Below, one piece after another: positions 1-27,629 of a stretch of DNA of 64,000 bases. The DNA comes from Alentia gelatinosa (Eukaryota; Annelida; Polychaeta; Phyllodocida; Polynoidae). Numbering within the stretch: position 1 is the first letter of the stretch; each line of letters begins with the position of its first letter. The position numbers and the translations under genes are program-made. The notes below the pieces were generated by a model that searched no databases, was not told the origin of the DNA, and was given only the letters and a program-made list of their open reading frames with translations. The stretch covers positions 33,321,360 to 33,385,359 of the forward strand of contig OX465583.1 of the NCBI GenBank assembly GCA_950022655.1, written 5' to 3'.

Positions 1-1601
1 AATGGTTCCAAATGGGGCCGGTGGAGGGAGTTAGCAGGGGATCGGCGCATGCGTAGATGGTGTCGCGGCTGTGTATCAGGTCCATTTAGTCTCAGTCGAG
101 TCGCTGATAAAAATAACCGCCCCCTGTATTCCCAGAAGGCAGTGCTGAAAGTGGTCCTTTCGCCGGGGGATTTTCTTTAAAAAATAGATTGCCTTTTCTT
201 CACAGAACTACTTCTCCTATGAGTAAAGGTTCGTATTTCAGAAACACAATTCGCTGGAACATACAGGAAGTTCTCGATAGTTTTATTTGCTGTTTCGTAA
301 CAAGAACTCTCTATTCAGTCTTTCTGGAAGTAAATTAAGACACCTGTAATAAAATCATGAACTTTTTTACATATTGGATATTGATTTTGATTGTGAACTT
401 CTTCAGGCAGGCTTAAACTCGGACTCAAACAGATTATTCACATTTGACAACCATGAGTACAACTACCAATTGATTTCTTGATTCTACATCGCGTCCTATC
501 AAATCGATTCAGCGCACCTGTTGACTGTAACTATCCCCGCGTCGGACAGAGACTAAATACACCATGGATTCTTTGATGTAGAAAGCCATAATGTGCCCCC
601 ATACATATAAGGCTCGGCTGGTGGTTGCTCAAGGCTAACTAGACTTTACCCAACATGCACCGGTGCCGCTGGAAGCGTACCGCAAGGCCCCTCGGGAAAT
701 CTGGCAAATGTTGGCTACTTGTGAACTTGTGCGCTGCCTGTCACAGGACACAGCTCAGTTTATGGTGTAATACTGTCGTTATGTTAAGTGGCGTTGTGTC
801 CGGTAGGTGGGCTATGTTCTAGCGAGCCATCATATACAAATGCCACCAAACCTTATTAAATAATGGCTGTTTTCTGGTTGTGTTATGAACGCACCACTGA
901 CCAGGTTTGGAACAAAAGGAATGATAATGAAAATAGGCCTCTTGACTACAGTATTCATTAAAGTTGTACTCACTTAAAGCCCGGTTGGTTTATTTACACA
1001 TGCAGTATTAGAATGTTACTGACCTGAATTTTCTTCCTAACTTGTAACTTAAAAAATGTTAATGAACAAAGTAATGTCCTTTCATACAGGCACGAGTTCA
1101 GTAGCACGGACCTGGCACAGGCATTAGAAACTATTTACATTCCAAACATCAAGGTCATTTAAATATGATCATAAAGAATAAAAAGAGTTTTATATGACGT
1201 GCCACGGGCCTAGATCTCGCATCCAGAACTTTGTTATGATCCTAGCAATTCTTTTTTAGTTGTTTTTTTGTCAGTATGATAAATAGTTGTGTTTTTTAAA
1301 TGGAGAGATGTGGTCAGATGCTGCAGAACTATAAAAGGGATGACAGTACTGTCACCCATAGCGCGGTTGATGCTCCTACAATGTAGACGACTGATCTAGA
1401 CACGTCCAAATTGATCAATAGTTTTTTCTATGATGCCATTATGTCCCAATGTAATTGGACGAGATAGTGGTTTCCTTCAGAGTAATATTGGCCTAAACTT
1501 GTATCATGATATCGACTTGGGTAACTGGATATTCATAAGCCAGTGTTTATAAACTCTGTGAAAGCAGTTTTATCACGTAGTTACCCTTTGTCTCGTTGCA
1601 G
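1..1601. other. Upstream intron of the semaphorin gene (partial)
   Basis: No exon could be supported here. The next exon enters in the middle of the sema domain, so this stretch should be the end of an intron whose upstream exons lie before the window. It ends in an acceptor (TTGCAG) at 1596-1601. A short TATA-like string near 107 has no supporting context. Confidence 0.5.
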
Positions 1602-17930
<16,329 letters not shown>

Positions 17931-20900
17931 TATGCATGGGTTTTTTAACTTTTGTGTTTTCAACAGGCGCAGGAAAGCCAGTTATAATTTCAAACAGAAT
18001 GTTTTCTGTTTTTTATAGATAGGCATATGAAAGTGTACAAATTGTACAGTCATCCCAGGCTATGACTTCCGGAAGGAGGCAGGTAGTCGTGCTTGACCGC
18101 GCGCTGGCGTGTTGCCATGGAAACGACCAACCGGCGCCATATTTGCGCGTCTCGATGGTTCTTGGTCTACTCACCAGATGGCGGGAGCGTTTTTGTGTGT
18201 GGAGAACGACGACAAGACCCCCTAGCGGGAATTGGGAGAAGCTACTAACCCAAGAAAGCCGTTGGAGTCACTGGGACCCCGACAGGGCAGAGCGAGAATC
18301 GCTAACTCGCGGGCGGTGTGCTTCTAACGAACGACTACTGAGCGAGCGAGGAGTGGCCTGCTGTGTACAGAAACTAACAAGACATACATGTCCTGTCACA
18401 CTTTGGTGTTCAAGTACATTGTATTTCCATGCTGCATCTGCTGCTCTGGTTATCCGAATGTGAACTCAGGGGGAGGGATATATATACGCCAACTTGATTT
18501 TATTCATTTTATTTTTATTTTTATGTGTTACACAACCATTAAATGGTTCTTGTTTTTTATGCCTATTGGACCACGCTGGACGTTTAGGACTGGACTGCTG
18601 TGTGACGTCACGTCATTGTGACGTTATCACCTGAACTTGCGAGAATACGCGAGATAGGGCGCCGCGAGCGCCCTGGTGGAGGCCGCGAGAAGTAAGCCCC
18701 CACCGACAGAGGAGATGGACAGGGTGTTGGGGTAGAGAGTGAGACATTGCTACATAAGTCAACCAACAATCCCACAATCTCATAGCGGAGAACCAGATGG
18801 GTTCTCTCCCAGCAGCAAAGCCTTTCAATCCAGACGCCCTCCCCCTTCACCAGGACACGGAACCCCCGCCCACCGAAGAGTGTTGTACATAAGTTTTAGA
18901 TGCATCGTTATTCTAACTTCCACTGTCCAGCGCCAGACTGCATCATAGCCTTGCCTACTATTTTTGTATCTAAAGCCACCATGTAGATATATATATATAT
19001 GTATATGTACAATTTGTTCACAAAAGAATTGGATCATGTATGCACACACTTTTGTGTGTTGTGTTTCGGGGGAGGTTCTCTTCAACAAATCTGATGGTTA
19101 TTATTAATATTATCATTATATCATTGCTGTATATGTAGAAAAGGTTGCCCAGCCCTCAACTTATTGTAATAACAAAGGGCGAGCATGTACATTTACGTAA
19201 ACGTCAAGGAAACACAAGTTACAACTGCAGAATCAGGACCGAGCGTAGGAGGCTAAAAACTGAGCAACAAGAATGTCATATATATACACATGTCAGTACT
19301 ATATCCCTTTTCGTCCCAAGTCACCATAACCACATCCTAGATCATTTGGTAAAGGCAGCAGATACGACGATTCATTTTATTTTGTCGCGGAATTTACTTG
19401 AAATAACTTCAATTTCACGGCATACTTTAGTCACGCGTAGGGGTAGCGATAAAAAGGAGTTTGGCTTCAGCGGTGTCCCCTATAATTGGCTGATGGTTGC
19501 TATGTGCCTGCTTTGAAGCAGCTACTGGTCCCCCGTCTACTACTTCAGGCATTCTATAGCTATGCAAGCTCCGTGGAAAGTGAATGCTTTTTAGGCCGCC
19601 GAGATGAAGCCACTAGATCCGCTGCACAAACATTGATAACCACATTGATCTCAATCCTCTCCTTATCAGAAAAAAACAACAACCAAAGCTCGCTGGTTTA
19701 TCAGCCGGCAGTGGCCATACCCATGTGTCCTCCCAGACACCTGCTCCTAAACTTCTACCGGTTAGTCGTCATGAGACCTGAGTTCAAAATCAATAACCCC
19801 CAACATGTATCTTCACTATTTGTCAGACAACTAGAATGTCCAATCTAATATTCTACTGTGTATTCGATCACTTATGTCTCGTAATGATACAGATGTCCAG
19901 TAAGAAACGCATGAGGTCGGTCCAGACCACATGACCAGTATATATTTTCGAAAATCAGTCGTCCTCTAATGATGCCAGCATTGAATGATTCCTACTAACT
20001 GTGAATATTGGTTATGATGCCAAAGAAAACTTGAAATGGTATTATTGTGCTCATAGAACAGGATTTGAGGAATTTAGGTGCATGTATACTAAGAAAAAAT
20101 ACACGGTTCGGCAAAAGTGATAACATGTAAATAAATAACCTGTCTTTGTGGGCCTAAAAATACCACACATAGAACAAGGTTCACAAGACAATCTATCTTA
20201 CTGCCAGGGGGGATACTTATGTACAGGGAATATTAGTGACTATATATATCATAGATGATACAATTTATATAATATATACATACATCTATATATACACACA
20301 CTGTATGGAATCAATGTGCTTCTTGTAACGGTTCTTGAGAGCTTCTGCTTGCGACAGACTACGCTACCGATGGTTCTGCACCAACACTAAACTGCCTGGT
20401 GATGCGAGAAATGAGTCCACAACATGTACATGGTAAAATAGGCCAACTTTGAATGAGTAATCGAGCGAGCGATCAGACGGTTGTACACAGAGTTCCATGT
20501 ATTGTTTCTACATTATATATTAAAGTATTCTTTGTGGGAAATAGTGAGGAAGACAGGGATGCGATGCGTATGTATTTACACATACAGTGAATCCTACAAT
20601 AACCACCGACATTTTCATTGGGATACTCTCTGCTGATGATGGTGTGTGCTTCTTTTTGTTACGTGTTGTATTTGGTTCTGTGTGTACGCTTCTGGCCTCA
20701 TAATTATATATATCAAAACTGAAGAGTATTTCTGTATCAAGGCCTGAAAGGCAGAAGAGCAATATTCTCCTGGATCTTGCAGGAGATGATTTGAGTTATC
20801 AAGTAATCTATATCTTCATGTATCTTATCAAGTTCTTCGTCACCTCGCAGGTACTGCTACCTGTACAAGATTCAAGCATTATAATAACATGTGGCGTATG

Positions 20901-21753
20901 CTCACAGTACAAATGTATGCAACTTCCGGACTCAAAAGTGTGTATACTAATTGCTCCCTCCTTCTCGCACCACCCACCGAATAGATGGCAGAGTCAATCA
21001 GAATTTGCCTCTCCCGACAATAATCATAACAAAAGTTTACAAGAATCACCCATCCGCAATTATACTGTGGACCAGAGTAAGTATAGAGAAACAGAGTTGT
21101 GTAATCCATTTATGTTGTTTTTAATTTTCGATGTTTTTTTCTTTTGCATTCAGAAGAAAAAGTTTTGTACATTGTCTCTTCACGCGCACGAGTAAAACTC
21201 GGGCTGTACCATATTTGTACTGGATTTTGTGTTAAATGGCTGAACAGTGTACATTGTGTAGTATAATTGGTGTACCCAATATGAAAACATAAACCGCACT
21301 TAGTAAAACTCATACGTAGACATTTTTTTGGTAAAGGAAAGCAAAGACAAACACATGAATCGGTTGGGACATTACTTAGTTTTAAACGAAGAATTATGCA
21401 ATATTACCTGTTTATAACATATACATATACCCCATTGAGACATTCTTGTACATCTTTATATTTTGTGTGAGTATTGTATGTGACATTTGCTGGTGCTTAT
21501 GTTCATAAAGGTCATCATTAATTTGTAACATTCTTGAGTCAATTGAAGAAATATCCCCCTACAAACTTTTCACCCAACCGCTAAATTGATCGACAAAGAC
21601 GTCTAACAGACAGAGCCGGAATTCTCCTTTCATAATTTATTGACTTAGATGTACAGACTCCCTCATTATTACGGATCATTTCGCGCTGACTCATAATGCT
21701 AACGATAATGACAATTTGTTTATTTTTTAATATGAATAAAGACTTTGAATAAA
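17931..21753 (+). other. Sema1A: Probable long 3' UTR of the semaphorin gene
   Basis: No coding region was recognised between the stop codon and the AATAAA pair at 21735-21753. The stretch contains a TGTAAATA element near 20126, which resembles a Pumilio site. Long 3' UTRs are common in neuronal guidance genes, but the true cleavage site cannot be seen without transcripts. Short ORFs at 19145-19848 and 20791-21195 match nothing I recognise. Confidence 0.45.
21735..21753 (+). promoter_or_regulatory. Candidate polyadenylation signals
   Basis: Two AATAAA hexamers at 21735-21740 and 21748-21753, 13 bases apart, are the clearest pair downstream of the semaphorin stop codon. An earlier overlapping AATAAA lies in GTAAATAAATAACC near 20127-20140. 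Confidence 0.4.
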
Positions 21754-21980
21754 CTAGACGAATACAATACAGAAATATGTTGTCTTTTGGGATTTCATGA
21801 CTTGTACTGTATTTCTAAGAGTACGCGAGTGGGTGAGGGCAGAGGCATGGGTTAAGGCGTGGATGAACTCCAAAACATTCATATTAGAAATCGAAGCCTC
21901 AAATTGTAGCACAGCCCTGCACTCTCCATACATATTGCATGGGCAGACATAACTAAAACTCTGCAGGGGAGTGATATACT

Positions 21981-22614
21981 GGGCCCTGTTTTTTAGTCAC
22001 GACATTTGGGAGTGTCGCAGGTGTACGATCGCACAGGCGATCTACGACCTTTTTGGACGACAAAAGATGGCCGGCGTCCTATAGACGATGTCGTAGTGCG
22101 CCACGGACGATCGCCGCTAAAAGTGTCTCAAGTATAGAACTGTCTTAGATTCTATAAAACCTCACTGTGCGTATATAGAGGATTTCCTTGCTTCCCATAC
22201 GAATTAAGCAATGAAATTCTAACACGAGTAAGGTATACATATAACCTATAATCGTACTAAATATGAAGAAAATCGCCCGCAGCGTTCCTTAGTTATCGGC
22301 GTTTTAATTTCGTCATAGCAATTGTCTGCTCTGGTGGCCAGTCACCCTCCCACCTCCGGATATGCAGCCAATGTCAAGGTCGCTGCATAAATTAGCGGAG
22401 GAGTCGGAAAAATACAAAATTAGGTCTAAGACAGTTTGGGAGACAAATTTACCCACGTGACCTTACGATTGTCGTCACTATAGCACACCTCACACTGCCC
22501 TACGTGTCGTAGGGCTATGATAATCGGCCGACCCCCTAAAATGTCGTGACTATAATACACTGACAGCAAAAACATGTCGTACATAACGATTGTCGTGACT
22601 AAAAAACAGGGCCC
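21981..22614. mobile_element. Non-autonomous DNA transposon with 24-bp terminal inverted repeats
   Basis: The left end reads GGGCCCTGTTTTTTAGTCAC and then GACA. The right end is its exact reverse complement, ending at 22614. The 634-bp interior has many ACGACA/TGTCGT motifs, as expected of subterminal transposase binding sites, and no transposase ORF. A clear target-site duplication is not visible (flanks TATACT and TGATTC), so the superfamily is open. Confidence 0.85.
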
Positions 22615-22709
22615 TGATTCATAGAAGATACAATAGATGGCGCAGCATGGTCAACTATAGACCTTCTCATGATGTGTTTTAGTTTTTAAGTTTCAATCAA
22701 GTGTAATCG

Positions 22710-23245
22710 GGGCCCTAGTTTTTAGTCACGACACCCTAAGATTGTCCATTGAATGTATGACATTTTTGGGTAACAAAAGATGGCCGGTGTGCTATAGACA
22801 ATGTCGTAGGGCAGCAGGGAAATTGGCGCGAAAAGTGTCGGTAGTTACGACAAGTATGGAATAGTCTCCCTGTTACCCTAGGACACTTCGAAAGTGTCCC
22901 TAGGCTTCGCAAGAACCCTAATTCTCCTTCATACTTATACCAAGGTAAGTATTCGGATAATTATCAATTCTATCAAGCTTGGAAGTCTAACCCAATATTT
23001 CAAATTCAAACGCAAATAACGGCGGATCGGAGCGGTTGATACTTTAAATATTTTGGGCGATTATAGGTGATATATTTCCTAAAGTCGTGTTTCATAGCTT
23101 AATTCCTACGGGAAGTGACCGAAGGAAAAGCCTGATACAGTCTGAGAGTGTTAGCATAGAACTGGGAGACAAGCGCAGTCAATGTCAAGGTCGCCATATA
23201 AATTAGCAACCGCTGACACCACCCCTCCACCCACTCTCCTAGCAT
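22710..23245. mobile_element. Rearranged relative of the adjacent inverted-repeat element
   Basis: It starts GGGCCCTAGTTTTTAGTCAC, as the 21981 element does, and repeats AAAAGATGGCCGG further in. A right terminal repeat is missing. Around 23081-23113 there is sequence inverted relative to 22196-22228 of the first element (ATAGCTTAATTC...CGGGAAG against CTTCCC...GAATTAAGC), while CAATGTCAAGGTCGC near 23180 matches the first element in direct orientation. The copy has therefore been internally rearranged. Confidence 0.6.
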
Positions 23246-23257
23246 AGATCCTGCACT

Positions 23258-23505
23258 TTACTTCCTGGTAGGCAGCATGATTTGCAAGTTCCTTTAATGC
23301 TGCTCTAGTTGGTGGGATTGCATCATAAGTCTTCTGTTTGCAGGCAAAGAGATCTAGTCTGGCCTCATCCACTCCAGTGGCTGCACTAGTTAGACCTGTC
23401 ATACCTACAGACAATAAAGTTTCCAAGCTTCTATAGGTCTGTCAGATACTCCCTATGGACAGTACCTGGTCATAAATCACAGAAAGTAACCAAATAGCAT
23501 TTTCA
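23258..23505 (-). pseudogene. C-terminal fragment of a multi-copy invertebrate gene family (unknown function)
   Basis: On the - strand, VDEARLDLFACKQKTYDAIP followed by PTRAALKELANHAAYQ matches, from memory, the C-terminal block (EARLxLFAxK...IPPTxAALxxHxxRAAYQ) of a large uncharacterised family seen in cnidarian, mollusc and other invertebrate genomes. Just upstream, WLLSVIYDQ in another frame matches the preceding block (FVVxxYD). The frames are broken and similarity ends after AAYQ. The rest of the same family lies at 29750-31990 on the same strand, so this is probably the severed end of that copy. Confidence 0.65.
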
Positions 23506-23509
23506 AAGA

Positions 23510-24060
23510 AATTCCTGCCCCTGTCCTTAGGATCTTAACATTTTTACCTAAATTCTTTGCTCACCTTGTCGGGCTCAATGAGTTCTTTGTGTTAAATAAG
23601 GGTTTTAATGGTCCAATATCAATATTTTGGGTTCTAGGGGCCTAACAATGCCCAAAATTGACCCAAATTCTATCAGAAAATCAATTAAATCAACATATTC
23701 TAATATTTTTTGTAGAATTAGCACAAGATATGTGTCCGTTCACTTTTGTTATATATACTATATTGGTGTGTGAAATAGGAGCAAAAGTTGCCTTGATAGT
23801 GGTATTTTTTCTAAAAGGAATCTCTGTCTGGGTGAAAAAAATGACAGATTAGGCCTTCCCACTTAATACATATTAAGTATATGGGTTGCATTTTGCCTTG
23901 AAAAATTAGCTAAAGGTGGGAGATAGTGTATGCCCCCCAAAAATGGATTTCCTCCATACACTTTCCCCTGAGGAGGCCATAAGTGTTTTTCTTTGGAAAC
24001 CCCCTTTTTTGGCTGTCCAGGCGGAAAATAATGTTCCTTCTCCTCCTGAATACAATTAAT
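23510..24060. other. AT-rich stretch beside the Penelope-like element
   Basis: No coding signal is recognised. A G-rich/C-rich patch (CCCCTGAGGAGGCC at 23965-23978) lies close to the truncated 3' end of the retroelement. It may be debris of an older repeat. Confidence 0.3.
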
Positions 24061-24064
24061 TTAT

Positions 24065-26158
24065 TTAACTGTAGATTTCCCTGGTATTTTCGTCTATTTT
24101 CACTAGAGTGTCTAGGAAGGCGATCTCTGTCCTAGAGTGGTCTACTGTGAACTTTATCGTGTCATGGAACTCGTTTATGTCCTTGATCCATCTGTTCAAT
24201 GCTTCTTCGCCGTGTGTCCAGATCATGAAGATGTCGTCAATATATCTTAGCCATTTGCTTGGCTTGTTTCCTGGTCGTTGTAGGATATGCTCTTCTATTT
24301 TCTCCATGAAGAGATTGGCATAGGACGGTGCAAGTCTAGTACCCATTGCTGTCCCACTGATTTGTAGATAATGTTTTCCGTTGAAGACTATGTTATTCCG
24401 TTTTAGGAAGAGTCTCAGTAGTTCTACTATGGAGTCGTTGCTGGGATTCAGAGAGTTGTCTCTTGTGGTGTTGAGTTTGCTTCGTATCGTATTGATCCGT
24501 TCTTCATTTTGGATGTTGGTATAGAGTGAACTTACATCCAAGGTTACCAGTAAGGTATCCTCGTGTGCCTTTTCTTCTTGTTCTATTTTCTTGATGAAGT
24601 CGTTGGTATCTTTGACGTAGGATTTGATTTTGGGGACCAATGGTTTGATAAAGTTGTCTACAAACTTTGATATCTTCTCTGTAGCACAGTTGTTTGCAGA
24701 CACCACCGGCCTACCTGGAGGAGGTCTTTGTGGTTTATGTATCTTTGGTAGGAAGTAGATGTTCGGCGCTTTTGGTTTTGGTGTTTTCAGGGCCATTCCC
24801 ATATTCAGTGAGATTTCTCCCATCTCTACCGTGGAGTCTATCTGTTGGTCGATTTCCTGGTTGATCTCTTGGGTTAGGTCTTTTTCTCTTGCCACGTATG
24901 TTTTGGTGTCTGAAAGTTGTCTATCCGCTTCTGTTATATAATCCATGGTATTTTGAATTACAGTCGCTCCTCCTTTATCTGCTGGCTTTATTGTGATTTC
25001 CCTGTTTTTTGCCAAATTCTTGAGAGCATCTTTTTGTTCTCTGCTGAAATTCCTGTTGTTGGGGGGTTTGTAGTTGCTTTGAGAGAGATTGATTTCGTTA
25101 ACAGCTATGAAATTTTCAAGATTATGCGAACCTGAGGGAGGTTTCCAATTTGACTCACTTTTGAGTTTTCGCTGCAGTGCTCTGTCGTCAAAAGGTTGCT
25201 GGTTTCGGTGAGTTACAGACTGGTCTGGAGTCTCTCCCTCCCTCCTTCCTTTGTCTTCGTTGGTCTGTCCCAAGGTTTTCTTCGAGTCGAAGAACTGTTT
25301 GATTCGTAGCTTGCGGTGGAAAGTGTTTAATTCCACTTTTCTGTCCCCTTCGTTGTTACCTACCTGTGTCGGACAGAAGTTTAGACCCTTGTTGAGGACC
25401 GAGAGTTCGGTCTCCGTAAGGTTGTGTGACGAGAGATTTACTACTATATTGCTGTTGTTAGAGAGGCTTTGTCGTTTTAGTTTTAGATCCCGTTTTCCCT
25501 CCCGTCTTTTGCGATTTTTTCTCCTTTGTTTCTCTCTTTTTTTCTCCCTTTTGTAACTCGATGTTACCTCCCCTTTGTTAGCTCGACTAGTATTACCATG
25601 GTTCCCACCCTGGCTCGATCTCGGTGTTCCAAAAGCTTCTGGTTCCCCAGTGAAACAAACAAAATCAGTCGAACAGTTGGCAGTTTTATTACCAGTAGAA
25701 TCCTCTAGTTGGTTAGTGAGAACGTTGAACATGTTAGTGTGACAGAAGTTGGGTTTCTTGGAGTACAACTTGGGTGGTGCCGGTGTGCGTCCTTTCGATC
25801 TAGGTAGAGTCTCTATCCATAGTGCTTTGGCACAGGTCTTACTCGTGGTGCTGTTGCCTATCCCTGCCGTAGTACGGGTCTTGTCTGTTGTCGTATGGGC
25901 ATCGGTCATCGTAGGGTTGGCGACGTGCTTGGTGCGTCTCCCGCTTGTATCTCGACCTATCCTGGCTTGATCTGTCTTGGTTGTAGCGATCTTAGTTGTA
26001 GCTCTGGCCTCGGCCTGAGTAGTTACCTCTGCTGCGGTAGCCACCGCTTCCTCTGTTTTGCCTCTGATTCCCTCCTCGGTTTTGTCCACGGTAGTCTTGG
26101 TAATTTCGTTGGTCTCTATACCTGTTGCGGTCCTCGTCTGGTGTGCCCCCTCGTGCAC
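24065..26158 (-). CDS. Reverse transcriptase of Penelope-like element (truncated)
   Basis: RNA-templated DNA polymerase that copies the element's transcript in the nucleus. In order: about 50 residues that overlap the upstream ORF in another frame, a low-complexity basic region (KREKKREKQRRKNRKRREGK, about 205-224), the conserved pre-RT block (LSSHNLTETELSVLNKGLNF), then RT fingers (YFLPKIHKPQ, GRPVVSANN), palm motif A (LVTLDVSSLYTNI), motif B (GTAMGTRLAPSYANLFM) and the catalytic YIDD near residues 639-642. It ends after FLDTLVKIDENTREIYS. Penelope RTs normally continue with YTKPTD-type sequence, a thumb and often GIY-YIG, which are lost here. The catalytic Asp residues are intact, but the truncated protein is unlikely to work alone. 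The Met at 26158 is only the first in frame; translation may begin by frameshift from the upstream ORF. Confidence 0.88.
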   Translation of the reverse strand: MHEGAHQTRTATGIETNEITKTTVDKTEEGIRGKTEEAVATAAEVTTQAEARATTKIATTKTDQARIGRDTSGRRTKHVANPTMTDAHTTTDKTRTTAGIGNSTTSKTCAKALWIETLPRSKGRTPAPPKLYSKKPNFCHTNMFNVLTNQLEDSTGNKTANCSTDFVCFTGEPEAFGTPRSSQGGNHGNTSRANKGEVTSSYKREKKREKQRRKNRKRREGKRDLKLKRQSLSNNSNIVVNLSSHNLTETELSVLNKGLNFCPTQVGNNEGDRKVELNTFHRKLRIKQFFDSKKTLGQTNEDKGRREGETPDQSVTHRNQQPFDDRALQRKLKSESNWKPPSGSHNLENFIAVNEINLSQSNYKPPNNRNFSREQKDALKNLAKNREITIKPADKGGATVIQNTMDYITEADRQLSDTKTYVAREKDLTQEINQEIDQQIDSTVEMGEISLNMGMALKTPKPKAPNIYFLPKIHKPQRPPPGRPVVSANNCATEKISKFVDNFIKPLVPKIKSYVKDTNDFIKKIEQEEKAHEDTLLVTLDVSSLYTNIQNEERINTIRSKLNTTRDNSLNPSNDSIVELLRLFLKRNNIVFNGKHYLQISGTAMGTRLAPSYANLFMEKIEEHILQRPGNKPSKWLRYIDDIFMIWTHGEEALNRWIKDINEFHDTIKFTVDHSRTEIAFLDTLVKIDENTREIYS

Positions 26159-27593
26159 TTCCTGCTGCGCTCGAGGGGGTGTCGCGAAAGGGTCTGTAGG
26201 CGTTCTCCCTTCCTGTTCTCTTCATTTCAGCATCAGACTGTCTTTTGATGGACTTCCTGACTGCTCTTGCGACGTGAAGAACGTCAGCGTTCCTCGGGGC
26301 TTGTATCTCTAGTTTCTCTAGTTTGTTCTTCAGTTCTTCTTTGGTCTGTCTTATCTCCTTCTGCCATCTGACCTCCAGATAAGACTTGAACTTGCCCATC
26401 TTGGAGTTGGCTTCTTTGTTGGTGTTACTGTCGTAGACGTGGTCCTGGAGTGTGGACATGCTGGTGTCCGTGCGTGCTTGGCTTTCTGTCTCTTCCTTGC
26501 GTAAATGGTCCCGGACTGTAGCCATCACGTCTTTCGCTGCCTTGTTGCGAATCTTTGCGAGTTCTTGGAGTAGGTCTAAGTCCTGTTCCACGTAATATGG
26601 GAAATCTTCTATACCAGTAGCCCAACCTATTAACAGGTTTCGTTCAATGGCTGCATCAAGCCAGTTTCGACGGAGTCGAGCGCGGATCGTCTCGATCCCC
26701 CTACTTCGTACTTGCCTCCACGTGTTGTTCATCGGCTCACCGAACTCTTCGTCGAAAGCCTGAAAATAAGACGACATGTCATTAATTTCGTCCTGTGTGT
26801 TATTTCTCGATTGTGGTTTGCTGTCTGTCTTACCTTCGGTTTTTGTGTTTTTGGTTTTATTTTTGGTTGTAGTTGAACCCTGTGCGTATCTTTTTGCTGC
26901 GTAGTTTGTTTTGTCCGAATTGTTTCGGCTAGTTAGGTCAACCCCCCTGCCTGGCGGTTGGCCTACTTGTCGTTCAGTTTGATCTGTGATTATGTCGTTG
27001 TCATTTGGAATAACAGTATTGTCAGTATCAAGAGAGAGTAGTATTTGTAAAGTTTGGTCACTTACTTTGTTGGTGTCGACTGTGTGTGTGACTGTCTGAT
27101 GATTAGTGTCACTGGTGGGTTGGTTGGTTGAGTCGACCGTGATGTTACTCTGCTTCGTAGTGTTGACGGGTCGGTGGATGCTAGCTGTTGTATTGCCCGA
27201 GGGATTGACAATCCGTGCAAAGGCTGTACCATTATGTTTGGTTTGTTCGTATTTGCGAAAAGCGAGTGACGGCGAGACATGATCATCTTGTCGTTTGCGT
27301 TTAACTGAACCTCGAACTGGTACGTAGTGCTTAGCTTTCTCTCCACTCTTGGTTCTACATGAATTGTTATCTTGACCTACTTTTCCGCCGCATTGACATG
27401 CAACGTGACCTGAGGTGGAGGCCTGGTTGTTAACATACAAATATGCAAAATCCGTAATTTTACGTTGTGTATTTACCTTGGATGCTCGGCGAGCGTATCC
27501 ATACATACCATTGTCATTGTAAACCTGCTTTGATTCACTTACCGCATCGTGCGAGCGTTGTTCGTCTTTGGAGTCGTCACTCGCCGCCGTCAC
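25992..27593 (-). CDS. ORF1 of Penelope-like element, possible nucleic-acid binding protein
   Basis: A 533-residue protein upstream of the RT and overlapping it by 167 bases in another frame. It has a Ser/Thr/Asn-rich N-terminal half with a short CxCGG motif (ACQCGGKVGQ), a central charged helical region (WRQVRSRGIETIRARLRRN, then KEELKNKLEKLEIQ), and a C-terminal Arg/Gly tail (RGGNQRQNRGSGGYRSRGNY). RG-rich tails bind RNA in many proteins, so a chaperone or RNP role is likely, but this is inference. No homologue was recognised. Confidence 0.7.
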   Translation of the reverse strand: MTAASDDSKDEQRSHDAVSESKQVYNDNGMYGYARRASKVNTQRKITDFAYLYVNNQASTSGHVACQCGGKVGQDNNSCRTKSGEKAKHYVPVRGSVKRKRQDDHVSPSLAFRKYEQTKHNGTAFARIVNPSGNTTASIHRPVNTTKQSNITVDSTNQPTSDTNHQTVTHTVDTNKVSDQTLQILLSLDTDNTVIPNDNDIITDQTERQVGQPPGRGVDLTSRNNSDKTNYAAKRYAQGSTTTKNKTKNTKTEGKTDSKPQSRNNTQDEINDMSSYFQAFDEEFGEPMNNTWRQVRSRGIETIRARLRRNWLDAAIERNLLIGWATGIEDFPYYVEQDLDLLQELAKIRNKAAKDVMATVRDHLRKEETESQARTDTSMSTLQDHVYDSNTNKEANSKMGKFKSYLEVRWQKEIRQTKEELKNKLEKLEIQAPRNADVLHVARAVRKSIKRQSDAEMKRTGRENAYRPFRDTPSSAAGSARGGTPDEDRNRYRDQRNYQDYRGQNRGGNQRQNRGSGGYRSRGNYSGRGQSYN

Positions 27594-27629
27594 GGTGAAC
27601 GGGTTGACTTCCCGTAGAGGCGGACGTGC

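Noticed and set aside
19145..19848. ORFs of 123 and 120 codons after the semaphorin stop
   Set aside because: No recognisable domain, AT-rich codon use and no splice logic. They are more likely part of the 3' UTR.
24108..26312. Several + strand ORFs across the retroelement
   Set aside because: They are antisense shadows of the RT and ORF1 frames, with hydrophobic or low-complexity content.
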